Origin: a virus
Virus record (IMG/VR): IMGVR_UViG_3300009008_000008
Location: 62,001-126,000 of that record
Reading direction: 5' to 3' (one strand)
DNA: 64,000 nt
Shown here: positions 47,701 through 55,500 of the stretch, piece after piece
Numbering within the stretch: position 1 is the first letter of the stretch
Layout of the letters: every line of letters starts with the position of its first letter
Program-made: the position numbers and the translations under genes
Notes under the pieces: model-generated
The model's input: only the letters and a program-made list of their open reading frames with translations
Told to the model about the DNA's origin: nothing
Databases searched by the model: none

Positions 47701-50449
47701 GGTGGCCGCTGAAGCTGTAGCCCAGAGATCAGCCTCTGAGGCGTCGGCCTCTGCTAGTTCCTTGTTAGATAAAACTTGGGACGTAGTAAAATCTGTTTCT
47801 CCGATAGGATTTATTTCTAGTGCCCTTGGTGGTCTCTTTGGTGATGATACTACCCCTGTTGATTCTGCTGTAGCGGGTGCCCAGGCAAAAGAGGCTTCTC
47901 TGTTATCTAAGGTAGGGGACGCGGTATCCTCGATTAATCCCTTTGGTTTGATTTCCAAAGGGCTAGGCGCCATCTTTGGTGATGACTCAGCCCCAACGCC
48001 AGATGAAACCAAGGCCGCCGTTCAAAGTGCCGCTGATAGGGCAATGTCGGCAGGGCAATCCTTGCTGACCGCCACTAAAAATATTGTAGACTCAGTACCT
48101 ATCTTGAGTACTATTTCGTCAGGAATCTCCAGTTTATTTGGAGGAGACGCCTCCGTGGCGTCTCCTGTTGGAGTAGCCCCTGGTGCTACGGTGCCCCCTC
48201 AGACTATTGAACAACACATGGACCAATGGGTGGCTTCTGCCGCGGTCCCTAACTCTGTTGTACAAGCCTCTGAGAATACTCATTACTCTTTTGTTGAAGC
48301 CCAGCGGGTACAATGGGTACAAGAGGTAACGTCTGCTATTAGTGCCCCTTCTGGCGAAGACCTGCAGATGTTTAGGCTCAAGTTCCTGAAACGTTTGCGG
48401 GACCTCAAAACAGATTGGATGAAAGGACGTGAATCAGAGGCTCGCTCTTTGGCGGCGGAAGTTTCTGCTCCTGTGGAGAGTGGTTTCCTCGCAGGGCTAG
48501 GAAACCTTTGGGATTCTGTAGCATCAACTGCTCAGAACGTGATACAAGTCGTGGCCCCGAAAGTACAGGCCGCAATCCCTGCTATTACGGCGGCCACTCA
48601 AAAAGGACTGGAGTCGGTGGCTCCTGGTGTGTCTCAAAAGATACAGTCTTTCACAGGAATCGACCAATCTACGATTAAAGGTACCGGGGGTACCCCTCCA
48701 GTGCCATCCGGTGCTATCACTTCCCCATCGTATGCCATGCCTCCAACTACCATGGGAGGACCGGGCGCAGCCTCTGGTGGGCAGTCGATACCTACTGGTT
48801 CCGCAGGGTCCGTGCGGGCTCCGCAGGAAGCGACTCGGGCAGTACAAGAGCAAAAGATAGGAGATGCTACTCCTAAAGGTCCTACGGCCCAAGGAAGTAC
48901 AAGACCTGTCGTGGCCTCGGCTCCGAGAATAACGGCTCCAACACCACCTAGTACAACGACAAGGGTTGGGCCTGCCCCTGCTAAAGGTGGTGGAGGTTCG
49001 CCCGCACCGCCTAAGCCCCCAAAACCAGCGACACCCACAATCAAACTTCCATCGGGGCCTGTTCCGCCTTCCCCTGCTACTATGGCGGCAGCAGTAGGTC
49101 CTGCAAAACCAAAAGAAGGAGGTCTTTGGGGTGCCTTGAAGTCTGGTGCCTCTGCGGTGGCATCTGGGATCGGTTCGCTGTTCTTCGGAACAGCGGAAGC
49201 GGCGTCGGCTCCCACGACCAAGGGGTCTGCCCCTGCCCCTGGAAGTGCTGGTTCACCCACCAGCCAAGCACTTCCCGTGGTTGAGCCCGCCGCTATAACT
49301 ACACCCGCACCTACTGCGTCTTCTACAGTCGTTCCTTCTGGTACTCCTATCCAACCTCCCGCGAGATCCACAAAACCGAAAGGTCAAGTTACAGGTGGGA
49401 TGGCCGGTGTAAAGGCCATGATTAAACAGCACGAGGGCCTACGTCTTAACGTGTACAACGATAGTGTTGGTCTACCAACAATTGGGTACGGCCACCTCTT
49501 GCGCCCACACGAGAAACATCTAAGGTCCATCTCAATGCCCCAAGCGGATGCCATGTTCGAGACGGACTTTACCCATCATAAAAAAGCCGCAGAACGGATT
49601 CCTGCTTTCCCCCAGATGAGTGAAGCTGGTCAGGGCGGACTTATTGACCTAACATTCAACATGGGGCCTGCTTGGTACAAGAAGTGGCCTAACATGATGA
49701 GCCAACTCAAGAACGAAGATTACGAGGGCGCAGCCAATAATCTACTGGACTCAAAGTACGCTCGACAGGTACATGGACGTGCCAACACTGTGGCATCCTT
49801 GATACGGGCAGGGGGTGACGGATCCCCATCGGCAGATTCAGGTCCTCCTCCCGAGACATCAGCTGCTATTGGTGAATCGGTATCTGCAGCTGTGCCCACA
49901 GGGGGTCCTCCAGCGGGATCTGGTGGCGGAGGGGCGCCAACATCGCCTCAGGTCCCTGAAGTGCCTGGAGCGGCCTCTCCAAGGGCAGGAGGTGGTGCTA
50001 TCCCGACAGGCGGAGCCATCATAAACGGTTCGACAGTTCCTGCAGGGCTTGGCCTTCCTTCTGTCCGCAGTGGTACCCAAGGTGAATCTCCTGGCTCTCG
50101 GGCAGGGTTCCCTTCCGTTCGTCGTGGTCGTAGGGGAGGTAAAGCGGCTCCCGCCCGTGGAAGAATTCGTGAACGCCAACGACCTTCCGTAGTATCGGGT
50201 GTGACCCAACCAGCACCGAATCCGTCTGCTGTGTTGGCAGAAGCAACATCCGCCAATAATTTACTTATGAGTGAACCCCGGGCCAAAAAAGAGGCCCGTG
50301 TTGCTTCGGGTGGTCCACCTCGTGGTGGAGGTGGTGCGGCTCCTGCTCCAACTGATGCTCGCGGTGGCAAAGGTGGGGGTGGTTCACCAGAAAAGAAAAC
50401 ATCCATCGACGACCCCTTGTTGATGCTGGCTTCTATGGAGTTATTTTAA
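44768..50449 (+). CDS. Tape-measure protein with embedded T4-type lysozyme
   Basis: Sets tail length and is ejected first. 1,893 residues: a coiled-coil N-terminal third (about 30-360); hydrophobic helices and short Gly/Ser/Leu repeats (about 380-620); five imperfect ~50-residue repeats ending in G(L/I)(S/G)-LFG/IFGDD (about 895-1130); Ala/Pro/Gly/Ser-rich spacers; and a GH24 lysozyme at about 1540-1685. Its catalytic triad E1556, D1565 and T1571 has exactly the T4 lysozyme spacing (E11, D20, T26). This would digest peptidoglycan during DNA entry. GTG start. A Pro/Gly-rich tail follows the lysozyme. Confidence 0.9.
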   Translation: MADFPTLGGVSDSISNALGGVFGESFGGIFVPEAEKLHRQLTSVVARLKTTEKFIQVDAEAKLTLEQELATAREDDNQEQIDLLTRQMEAMERLQELMEDQDAQSYQEKVLDREALNAEQAAALITHMRQVSENMDVLQDRMEGSGADIVGAYRDTIMDQRVDNAHRMTMLQELVSNVKETGKSPEVVAQLERLSRQSNLTEAQLATVGSTLDGYQKHLQELGGIRDLQEQTQALLDNQDVDAGVRQQQLEQFISHLSTFDDFGSEVASLRDATKDGADLNREQLEEVRRVMDRVSDKTTEAKTLHSLRELNTNFDRAIMTNEQLSEGLTENKLQEKFKANPSLVAEGREMANTGMSLLLSQISPALGMVDQAFGGALSSMLEALLTSAVGKIGSVVAAPFRGMANMVTSTVSGILSPVRDTATGAFSSLTAGVTNRVGMAMTAMKDKLARGVGSMVGHVQNGLGSLANSPMVTSAFDSIKNLGNKGMLKFGEMVGHVQGFASKGMTALGGLTSRVTSSIGSLVSSGTASLSGMAGQARTTFGSLTSSVTSTLGGLAAKGKASLAGLASSGRGSLGRLASKGVASLSGLASKGLDLLGSLKDKMGEPALPGGGGPLRKIGKMFGPVGKLLSKAAPLLSKAAPIAMAGMALVDGVSAISRSADIFGKAEGEKTSLGEDISAGLGGALSGFTMGFIGEDTLAKGIHGVGSAVSDAVSGIGNVLTFGLFSDDDGGKEDKKKKEKEVPKVEPKYVEPPSLLNRMSFGLFGDDGTTEEEAKAAKRKAIIPAQVDGVAPEEQKALVDTHMQSYISDAEVPAGVAGDQFKTNQLVYAERSNWVSEAESADLQPNLMAKRNFRAQMTSKVHGQWAPEQQTQESEVAQAEAKAVATVPAGAEEAPSILDKVLDVASMVSPIGIIGKGISGLFGKEDPAVVDQAVLGAEAQEQSLLSKVGSAVASLTPFGLISKGLGAIFGDDSAPDPVAAEAVAQRSASEASASASSLLDKTWDVVKSVSPIGFISSALGGLFGDDTTPVDSAVAGAQAKEASLLSKVGDAVSSINPFGLISKGLGAIFGDDSAPTPDETKAAVQSAADRAMSAGQSLLTATKNIVDSVPILSTISSGISSLFGGDASVASPVGVAPGATVPPQTIEQHMDQWVASAAVPNSVVQASENTHYSFVEAQRVQWVQEVTSAISAPSGEDLQMFRLKFLKRLRDLKTDWMKGRESEARSLAAEVSAPVESGFLAGLGNLWDSVASTAQNVIQVVAPKVQAAIPAITAATQKGLESVAPGVSQKIQSFTGIDQSTIKGTGGTPPVPSGAITSPSYAMPPTTMGGPGAASGGQSIPTGSAGSVRAPQEATRAVQEQKIGDATPKGPTAQGSTRPVVASAPRITAPTPPSTTTRVGPAPAKGGGGSPAPPKPPKPATPTIKLPSGPVPPSPATMAAAVGPAKPKEGGLWGALKSGASAVASGIGSLFFGTAEAASAPTTKGSAPAPGSAGSPTSQALPVVEPAAITTPAPTASSTVVPSGTPIQPPARSTKPKGQVTGGMAGVKAMIKQHEGLRLNVYNDSVGLPTIGYGHLLRPHEKHLRSISMPQADAMFETDFTHHKKAAERIPAFPQMSEAGQGGLIDLTFNMGPAWYKKWPNMMSQLKNEDYEGAANNLLDSKYARQVHGRANTVASLIRAGGDGSPSADSGPPPETSAAIGESVSAAVPTGGPPAGSGGGGAPTSPQVPEVPGAASPRAGGGAIPTGGAIINGSTVPAGLGLPSVRSGTQGESPGSRAGFPSVRRGRRGGKAAPARGRIRERQRPSVVSGVTQPAPNPSAVLAEATSANNLLMSEPRAKKEARVASGGPPRGGGGAAPAPTDARGGKGGGGSPEKKTSIDDPLLMLASMELF

Positions 50450-51114
50450 TGCCCTCAGTTATAGCCATTGATGCAGTTCGGCAGGATCCGAATTCTCAAA
50501 TCCGATTGACCTCTGAAGACGGTGCCGTCCCTTCGATCATTGGGTTTATTACCGATGATATGCAGGTATCAGGTGCCGCTGAGTACAACGCTCCTTTTGA
50601 AACAGCGATGGCTAAGCAGAGCATACGATTAAACGCGCTCACCACCTTGGCCAACGACTGGTTCGGTGCTAAGATTCCACAGATGCAACTCAAGTCACGG
50701 GCTCATACTGTGAACATGTGGGTGTCCTCGCAACGTCCTAGCTTCCTGGTGTCTTTCTTATACCCGGCTCTTCGTGAAGGGGAAGACATTGTGGACAACG
50801 TAAAGTATCTGGTGGGTGCTACCTACCCGGATGCCGAAGATGGTGCCATGACCACCTTGTTGGAAGCACCTAACGGCTACGCTGTAGGCGCTGGCGGGGC
50901 TCAAGACTTGACAACTGGTACCTCCCTGGCAGGTACTTGGATGTTGGAATATGGCCGGTGGTTCCGGGCAACCAACCTGGTCTTACGCTCTGCTTCTGCT
51001 ACCATGTCCAAAGAGATTACTCCTTATTCCGGGCCTCTCTACGCCAAGATTGACGTGACGCTTGAACCCTACAGGTTGATTTCAGCAGAAGAATTCCATG
51101 ACTACTTCCTGTAG
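50449..51114 (+). CDS. Baseplate/tail tube-junction protein
   Basis: A 221-residue beta-rich protein (HTVNMWVSSQRPSFLVSFL, LYAKIDVTLEPYRLI). It overlaps the tape-measure stop (TAATG) and lies before the gp53-like gene, where gp48/gp54 or tube-end proteins occur in T4 and related tails. The C-terminal strand resembles tube proteins. Assignment by position and composition. Confidence 0.55.
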   Translation: MPSVIAIDAVRQDPNSQIRLTSEDGAVPSIIGFITDDMQVSGAAEYNAPFETAMAKQSIRLNALTTLANDWFGAKIPQMQLKSRAHTVNMWVSSQRPSFLVSFLYPALREGEDIVDNVKYLVGATYPDAEDGAMTTLLEAPNGYAVGAGGAQDLTTGTSLAGTWMLEYGRWFRATNLVLRSASATMSKEITPYSGPLYAKIDVTLEPYRLISAEEFHDYFL

Positions 51115-51122
51115 GAGCCTAC

Positions 51123-51512
51123 ATGTTTTTCTTTGATCCTGATGTTGAGTCTGCCGATCGTTATGACCTATCCAAGTTTATGGCCTGGCGCGAGGACACC
51201 TACGATTTCCTTGACAGCCTATTCCTAGAACAGTTACGGTTGATCCCCCATAGGGGAGAGTTCATCATTCAAAACGAGGAACGTAGGCCCGACCTGATTG
51301 CTTGGAAGGTGTACAGGGACGTTCGGTACTGGTGGCTTATTCTACACTATAATGATATCCCTGACCATGAAGAGCTCTTGTCTGGCATGGTTCTCAAACT
51401 CCCCTCTATCTCGGATGTAGAAGACCTGTATTTCAGGCTCCGCGCTCTTGAACGGTCTGCCGAAAGGTCAGGGGCTGTTAACCTTCCAACACTTGTGGTG
51501 ACAGCAGGATGA
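51123..51512 (+). CDS. Baseplate wedge protein (gp53-like)
   Basis: A 129-residue protein. The RRPDLIAWKVYRDVRYWWLI segment and the following YNDIPDHEEL match the gp53/LysM-like baseplate pattern (D-ia---Y-d--lWWlI---N-i-dP). It overlaps the hub gene by 4 bases. Confidence 0.75.
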   Translation: MFFFDPDVESADRYDLSKFMAWREDTYDFLDSLFLEQLRLIPHRGEFIIQNEERRPDLIAWKVYRDVRYWWLILHYNDIPDHEELLSGMVLKLPSISDVEDLYFRLRALERSAERSGAVNLPTLVVTAG

Positions 51513-52636
51513 TAGGCGTTGATGGCCAATACTTACTTTCATTCTCTCTTGGGGGCTTAACGGATTTCCTCGAGGAAGAGGACATCATTGACTTTGTCCT
51601 CATCGAGGATGCAGGTAACATCCTACCTACCTTTGAACTTAAGGTCCTGATTCGTGATCAATCGGTGATCTCCAAGTTTAACGAAGGTAACGTCATGAGT
51701 CTTTCATTTGGTGCCACCAAGGACGCCATGATTGACACCAGGCTAGTTATCTTTCGGTCGAATGTAACTCGTGCTGGTAAAGGTTCCTACACGTTGGTCA
51801 TTCGCGGTATGTATGATGCCATCCCTTACATCTCGGATCCCAAGCTCAAGACGCACGATGCCAAGTCAGCAGTGGAAACCATCCAGGCTGTAGTGGGTTC
51901 TCACTTCACGCCAGACATTGATCCTGGTACTTCCTCCGATAGCCAGCAATGGTGGCAGTTTAATACCTCGGATAAAAAATTTGTTTCCGACTGTTGGATG
52001 CGTACCGATTTTCCCAACTCCTTCCCCCTTATTGGTATCTCCAGTGATGGTAAGTTTCGTATGCGGGATGCCAAGCAAGCGGCAGGTCAATCTCCCGCTT
52101 ACACATTCTCCTACGACCCAAAAGGACCTAAAGAAATAGGCATCGAAGGCGACTATTTTGCGGACTCCAATACGGGGTTTATGAATCTCTGGAAGGGATA
52201 TGGAGAAGACCGCTTGATCTACGACATTGAAGCCGGTACCTCTAGTACCGTGTCAGAAGAAGCGGAGCCTGTACTAGCCCTATCTAGTAGCCTAAACCGA
52301 AAGTCTGGTATGGGTAAACGAGTAGGGCAGATCGCGTTCAACAGTGAAAACGTGCACAACAATTACTTCGCAGCACAGAACCGTAACCAAATGAACCTAG
52401 CGGTATTCAGCTCTGCTAAGGTAACGTTCTCTTTTAGCAGTGCATTACTCCCGGTACGGGTACTAGACCTTATTATGTTCAAGGATGACAAACCAAACAA
52501 AGCAGAAGCCGCCGATCATTACACAGGTCTTTGGTTTGTTACCAAGGTAAGTCGATCGGCTGGAGCCAAGCAGTTTACCACCCTATTGGAGGTGTGTCGT
52601 GAGGGCTTCAGCGATACCCAAGGGAGCTTCAAATAA
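51509..52636 (+). CDS. Baseplate hub protein (gp27/gpD-like)
   Basis: A 375-residue protein between gp53-like and the spike gene, the usual hub position. Beta-barrel type segments (PTFELKVLIRDQSVISKF, KGSYTLVIRGMYDAI) and a long central linker fit the gp27/gpD fold that holds the spike. It overlaps the spike gene by one base (TAATG). Confidence 0.75.
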   Translation: MIGVDGQYLLSFSLGGLTDFLEEEDIIDFVLIEDAGNILPTFELKVLIRDQSVISKFNEGNVMSLSFGATKDAMIDTRLVIFRSNVTRAGKGSYTLVIRGMYDAIPYISDPKLKTHDAKSAVETIQAVVGSHFTPDIDPGTSSDSQQWWQFNTSDKKFVSDCWMRTDFPNSFPLIGISSDGKFRMRDAKQAAGQSPAYTFSYDPKGPKEIGIEGDYFADSNTGFMNLWKGYGEDRLIYDIEAGTSSTVSEEAEPVLALSSSLNRKSGMGKRVGQIAFNSENVHNNYFAAQNRNQMNLAVFSSAKVTFSFSSALLPVRVLDLIMFKDDKPNKAEAADHYTGLWFVTKVSRSAGAKQFTTLLEVCREGFSDTQGSFK

Positions 52637-53388
52637 TGTCCATGTTCAAGATTGGAGAGCACATCAAAAAGCCGAACCTGTTATCGGTTCCCCACATGGG
52701 CACAGTGGTAGACAACATGGATCCGAAGAAGCTGGGTCGGGTGAAGTGTACGATTCCGACTATCATGGATGGCGCTCCAGATAAATTACCTTGGATCTAT
52801 CCGATGGCGCCTATCGGGCTTGGTGGAAGCCTTGAGAGCTGCACCTTTTCTGTACCTGAGATGGACTCACGGTTGACCATAGTGTTTCCTTTCGATGACG
52901 TTCATGCTCCATTTTATATTGGATACTGGCGGTCTGAGAAGACACAACCACATGAAACGTTTGATGAGAGCGAGGAAGGTGCCAAGTACCCAGAGATTTA
53001 TGGGCACATCAACAGCAAAGGGGATTGGTTCCTGATTGCCAAGGACCAAGAATGGATGAAAGCCTACCACCATACTGGTACCTTTATTAAAGTAGACAAG
53101 TATGGTGACGTGTACATCGAGCAGGTTCGTGACATGTACATGGAAAACGCTCGTGACATATTTATTGAGAATGGGCGAGACATCCAGATTGGGAATGGTC
53201 GGGATATTGTTCTGTCCAATGGGAATGACATCGACATTGTTAATGGTAACAACATCACCATTAACAACGGAACGGACATCAACATTGACACTGGTGGAAA
53301 CGTCACGATTAACGTTGGAGGTAATGTCGATTTGACGGCTGGCGGTAACGTGCGGGTGACCGCCGCCATGATTTTTCAAAATTCGTAG
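52636..53388 (+). CDS. Tail spike, OB fold plus beta-helix (gp5/gpV-like)
   Basis: The membrane-piercing needle of the tail. An N-terminal OB-fold domain (GTVVDNMDPKKLGRVKCTI, LPWIYPMAPIG, FPFDDVHAPFYIGYW) is followed from about residue 155 by short repeats of the form D-I-I-x-N-G (DIFIENGRDIQIGNGRDI). Such repeats form the trimeric intertwined beta-helix of gp5/VgrG-type spikes. There is no lysozyme domain; that activity is in the tape-measure protein. Confidence 0.85.
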   Translation: MSMFKIGEHIKKPNLLSVPHMGTVVDNMDPKKLGRVKCTIPTIMDGAPDKLPWIYPMAPIGLGGSLESCTFSVPEMDSRLTIVFPFDDVHAPFYIGYWRSEKTQPHETFDESEEGAKYPEIYGHINSKGDWFLIAKDQEWMKAYHHTGTFIKVDKYGDVYIEQVRDMYMENARDIFIENGRDIQIGNGRDIVLSNGNDIDIVNGNNITINNGTDINIDTGGNVTINVGGNVDLTAGGNVRVTAAMIFQNS

Positions 53389-53397
53389 GAGCCGGTA

Positions 53398-53703
53398 GTG
53401 CCAAATGATAGTCGTATTAGTGACATTGGGGTAGGGATTTGCTGTTGCCATTGTCCTGCCTGCTGTATTGGAATGTCAGGACATCTTATTACAGGGGCTT
53501 CCACCGTTATCTACGAGGGGATGCCGACCTCTCGGTTGACAGATATCGTGCTGGGCTTCTGTGGTCACACAGGTACAATGGTAACGAGTAGTACCACGGT
53601 TATAGTGGAGGGCTTGGGTACTGTTCGTATAGGGGACAATTTTGAGGGGTGCTTTACAGGTGTACTTGTGACAGGGGCCTCTACAATCATTTCGGGAGGG
53701 TAG
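53398..53703 (+). CDS. PAAR-type spike tip protein
   Basis: A 101-residue protein with a GTG start at 53398. PAAR proteins cap the spike with a metal-held cone. Two repeats of GASTVI/GASTII-type strands and a Cys/His-rich N-terminus (ICCCHCPACC, GHTG) suit metal binding. It lies 9 bases after the spike gene. Confidence 0.8.
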   Translation: MPNDSRISDIGVGICCCHCPACCIGMSGHLITGASTVIYEGMPTSRLTDIVLGFCGHTGTMVTSSTTVIVEGLGTVRIGDNFEGCFTGVLVTGASTIISGG

Positions 53704-53704
53704 T

Positions 53705-55105
53705 ATGTTACGCGGAGCCGATAACTGGGTTAACGCCCATGATTACTTAAAGAACCAGATTTTGATTTATAATTACCTGGATGAGGAGCAACGTCATAAG
53801 GTCATGATGAAGTTTTGGATCCTGGATGGTGTTATTTTAATAGAGGATGGAGGCGAAGGTATAGACACGGATGTAATGTCTCCTATGAACCATGTGAAGA
53901 GCCTCCTGAATGAGTTAAAGTTCCTTGATCGGTACATTCGCACCAAGGATGGTCTCTTGCTTTTTGGTGAGGAACCGTTTGATCTGATGGTGTCCAAGCG
54001 TGAAGCAAACATGGCGAAATGGGTTACAGACCCTTACCTGCCTTCTTGTCAGATTGTGGTAGGGGACGACGGGCTCCCACGGGTTGTTGAAGGTTCTTGT
54101 CGGAATAAATACGACTACGAGATGCCCTTTAATAGCCGACCAACTTTATTAACCTCTGAGCAGTTCGAAGAGTTATACCAATTGTTCAAGGTAAAGCAAG
54201 AGGCTGGTGAATTGTCTACTGCTTTTGATATCATGGTCAGCCTAACCGATTACAATTTGGACCAGGAGGCATTCTCCACAGAGACCGCCATTAATGGTTA
54301 TGGGGTTAAAGAAGGAACCTTTGAAGAGTCGGCAGTCGCTGGTCAAAAGAAAGCCATGGGGATCGACTATAACGTGGTTCGCGAGATGCAAAGGATTCAT
54401 GAGGAACTATGGCCCTACATACAAAATTTGAATCCGCCATCACCTACGCCCCCACCCGCTGAGCTTATTGACACCGACGCCGAGCCAGACCCTGAAACTG
54501 GTGAACTACCAATGAAGCCTAACCCGCTCTCTTGGCCCTCCAGTGTCGTGGCTATCGCAGGGTTTCCACAGAATAGGGTACAAATCGAAGCTCTGGGAGG
54601 TGAAGGCCCTTCGCACAAAGGTATCATACCTGTTGGGGGTGGTTACCTTTTCCGCTTCCTAAACGTTGACGGTACTGTGAATACCACTATTCCCGACCCA
54701 TCAGCGGAACCCCCAATTGATTATCTGGATGCTGGTATCCAATACGGGGATGTTGAGTGGGACGTCTCCAATTTTTCTTGGGTGCACTATTATATCGAAA
54801 CAGACGATGATGAAGGTACAGAGGAATCCCACCTACATAAGTTAAGCAGTGGAGACTTTACAGGGTTCCCTCATGGGGCAGATACTCCTGGGGCAGGCAC
54901 CCAAGAAAGGTTCCTCTCACTCGCCGAGCGTTGGGCTAATTTGAATGATATACGAGAGAACCGTATACAACAGACAGGCACGCGTGTAACGGTGGAAAGT
55001 CAGTGGAAGATACTGTCTGACCATATACGCTATTTGGAGACCATTAAGGACCAGAAACAACAGTATGGTGACACCTTGAAGGAGATTTGTCCGGAGTTTA
55101 CCTAA
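53705..55105 (+). CDS. Baseplate-associated protein of unknown function
   Basis: A 466-residue protein between the PAAR tip and the gp25 gene. Helical N-terminal half, a Pro-rich linker (PPSPTPPPAELIDTDAEPD) near residue 245, then a beta-rich section and a helical end. No family recognised. Its stop overlaps the gp25-like start (TAATG). Confidence 0.65.
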   Translation: MLRGADNWVNAHDYLKNQILIYNYLDEEQRHKVMMKFWILDGVILIEDGGEGIDTDVMSPMNHVKSLLNELKFLDRYIRTKDGLLLFGEEPFDLMVSKREANMAKWVTDPYLPSCQIVVGDDGLPRVVEGSCRNKYDYEMPFNSRPTLLTSEQFEELYQLFKVKQEAGELSTAFDIMVSLTDYNLDQEAFSTETAINGYGVKEGTFEESAVAGQKKAMGIDYNVVREMQRIHEELWPYIQNLNPPSPTPPPAELIDTDAEPDPETGELPMKPNPLSWPSSVVAIAGFPQNRVQIEALGGEGPSHKGIIPVGGGYLFRFLNVDGTVNTTIPDPSAEPPIDYLDAGIQYGDVEWDVSNFSWVHYYIETDDDEGTEESHLHKLSSGDFTGFPHGADTPGAGTQERFLSLAERWANLNDIRENRIQQTGTRVTVESQWKILSDHIRYLETIKDQKQQYGDTLKEICPEFT

Positions 55106-55500
55106 TGACCATATATTCTGACATGAACCAATATAAGTTTGGGCCGCAGATTAAGCCCATGCTTCATGACGTGGAGCCGGTTTACCAGTCTATTAATAAT
55201 ATTCTGGCGACTGATCCTGGCGAACGTCTCATGAATCCTGAGTTTGGATCGCGTTTGCGCGACTTGTTAATGCAACCGATTGATGCCATTACTACGAGTG
55301 AAATCTATGCCGCTGTGGTTCAGGCAATCAAGCGTTGGGAGCCGAGGGTAATTTTAATTCATGCGAAGTCGAAGGTGGTGGCGTTCCCTGATGAAAATCG
55401 GTACGAGGTCCAACTCTATTTCAAAATCCGAGGCATTGAAGGCCAGGTGTTCGATTACATTGGGTCCGCAGTGAAGCTTGGGAAAACGGCGGTGTTTTAA
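55105..55500 (+). CDS. Baseplate wedge protein (gp25/gpW-like)
   Basis: A 131-residue protein from the ATG at 55105; the frame opens at 55087. The gp25/W pattern is complete: a VYQSINNILATDPGERLMNP segment followed by FGSRLRDLLMQP, then AIKRWEPRV. This protein joins wedge to hub in contractile tails. It ends one base before the gp6-like start. Confidence 0.92.
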   Translation: MTIYSDMNQYKFGPQIKPMLHDVEPVYQSINNILATDPGERLMNPEFGSRLRDLLMQPIDAITTSEIYAAVVQAIKRWEPRVILIHAKSKVVAFPDENRYEVQLYFKIRGIEGQVFDYIGSAVKLGKTAVF

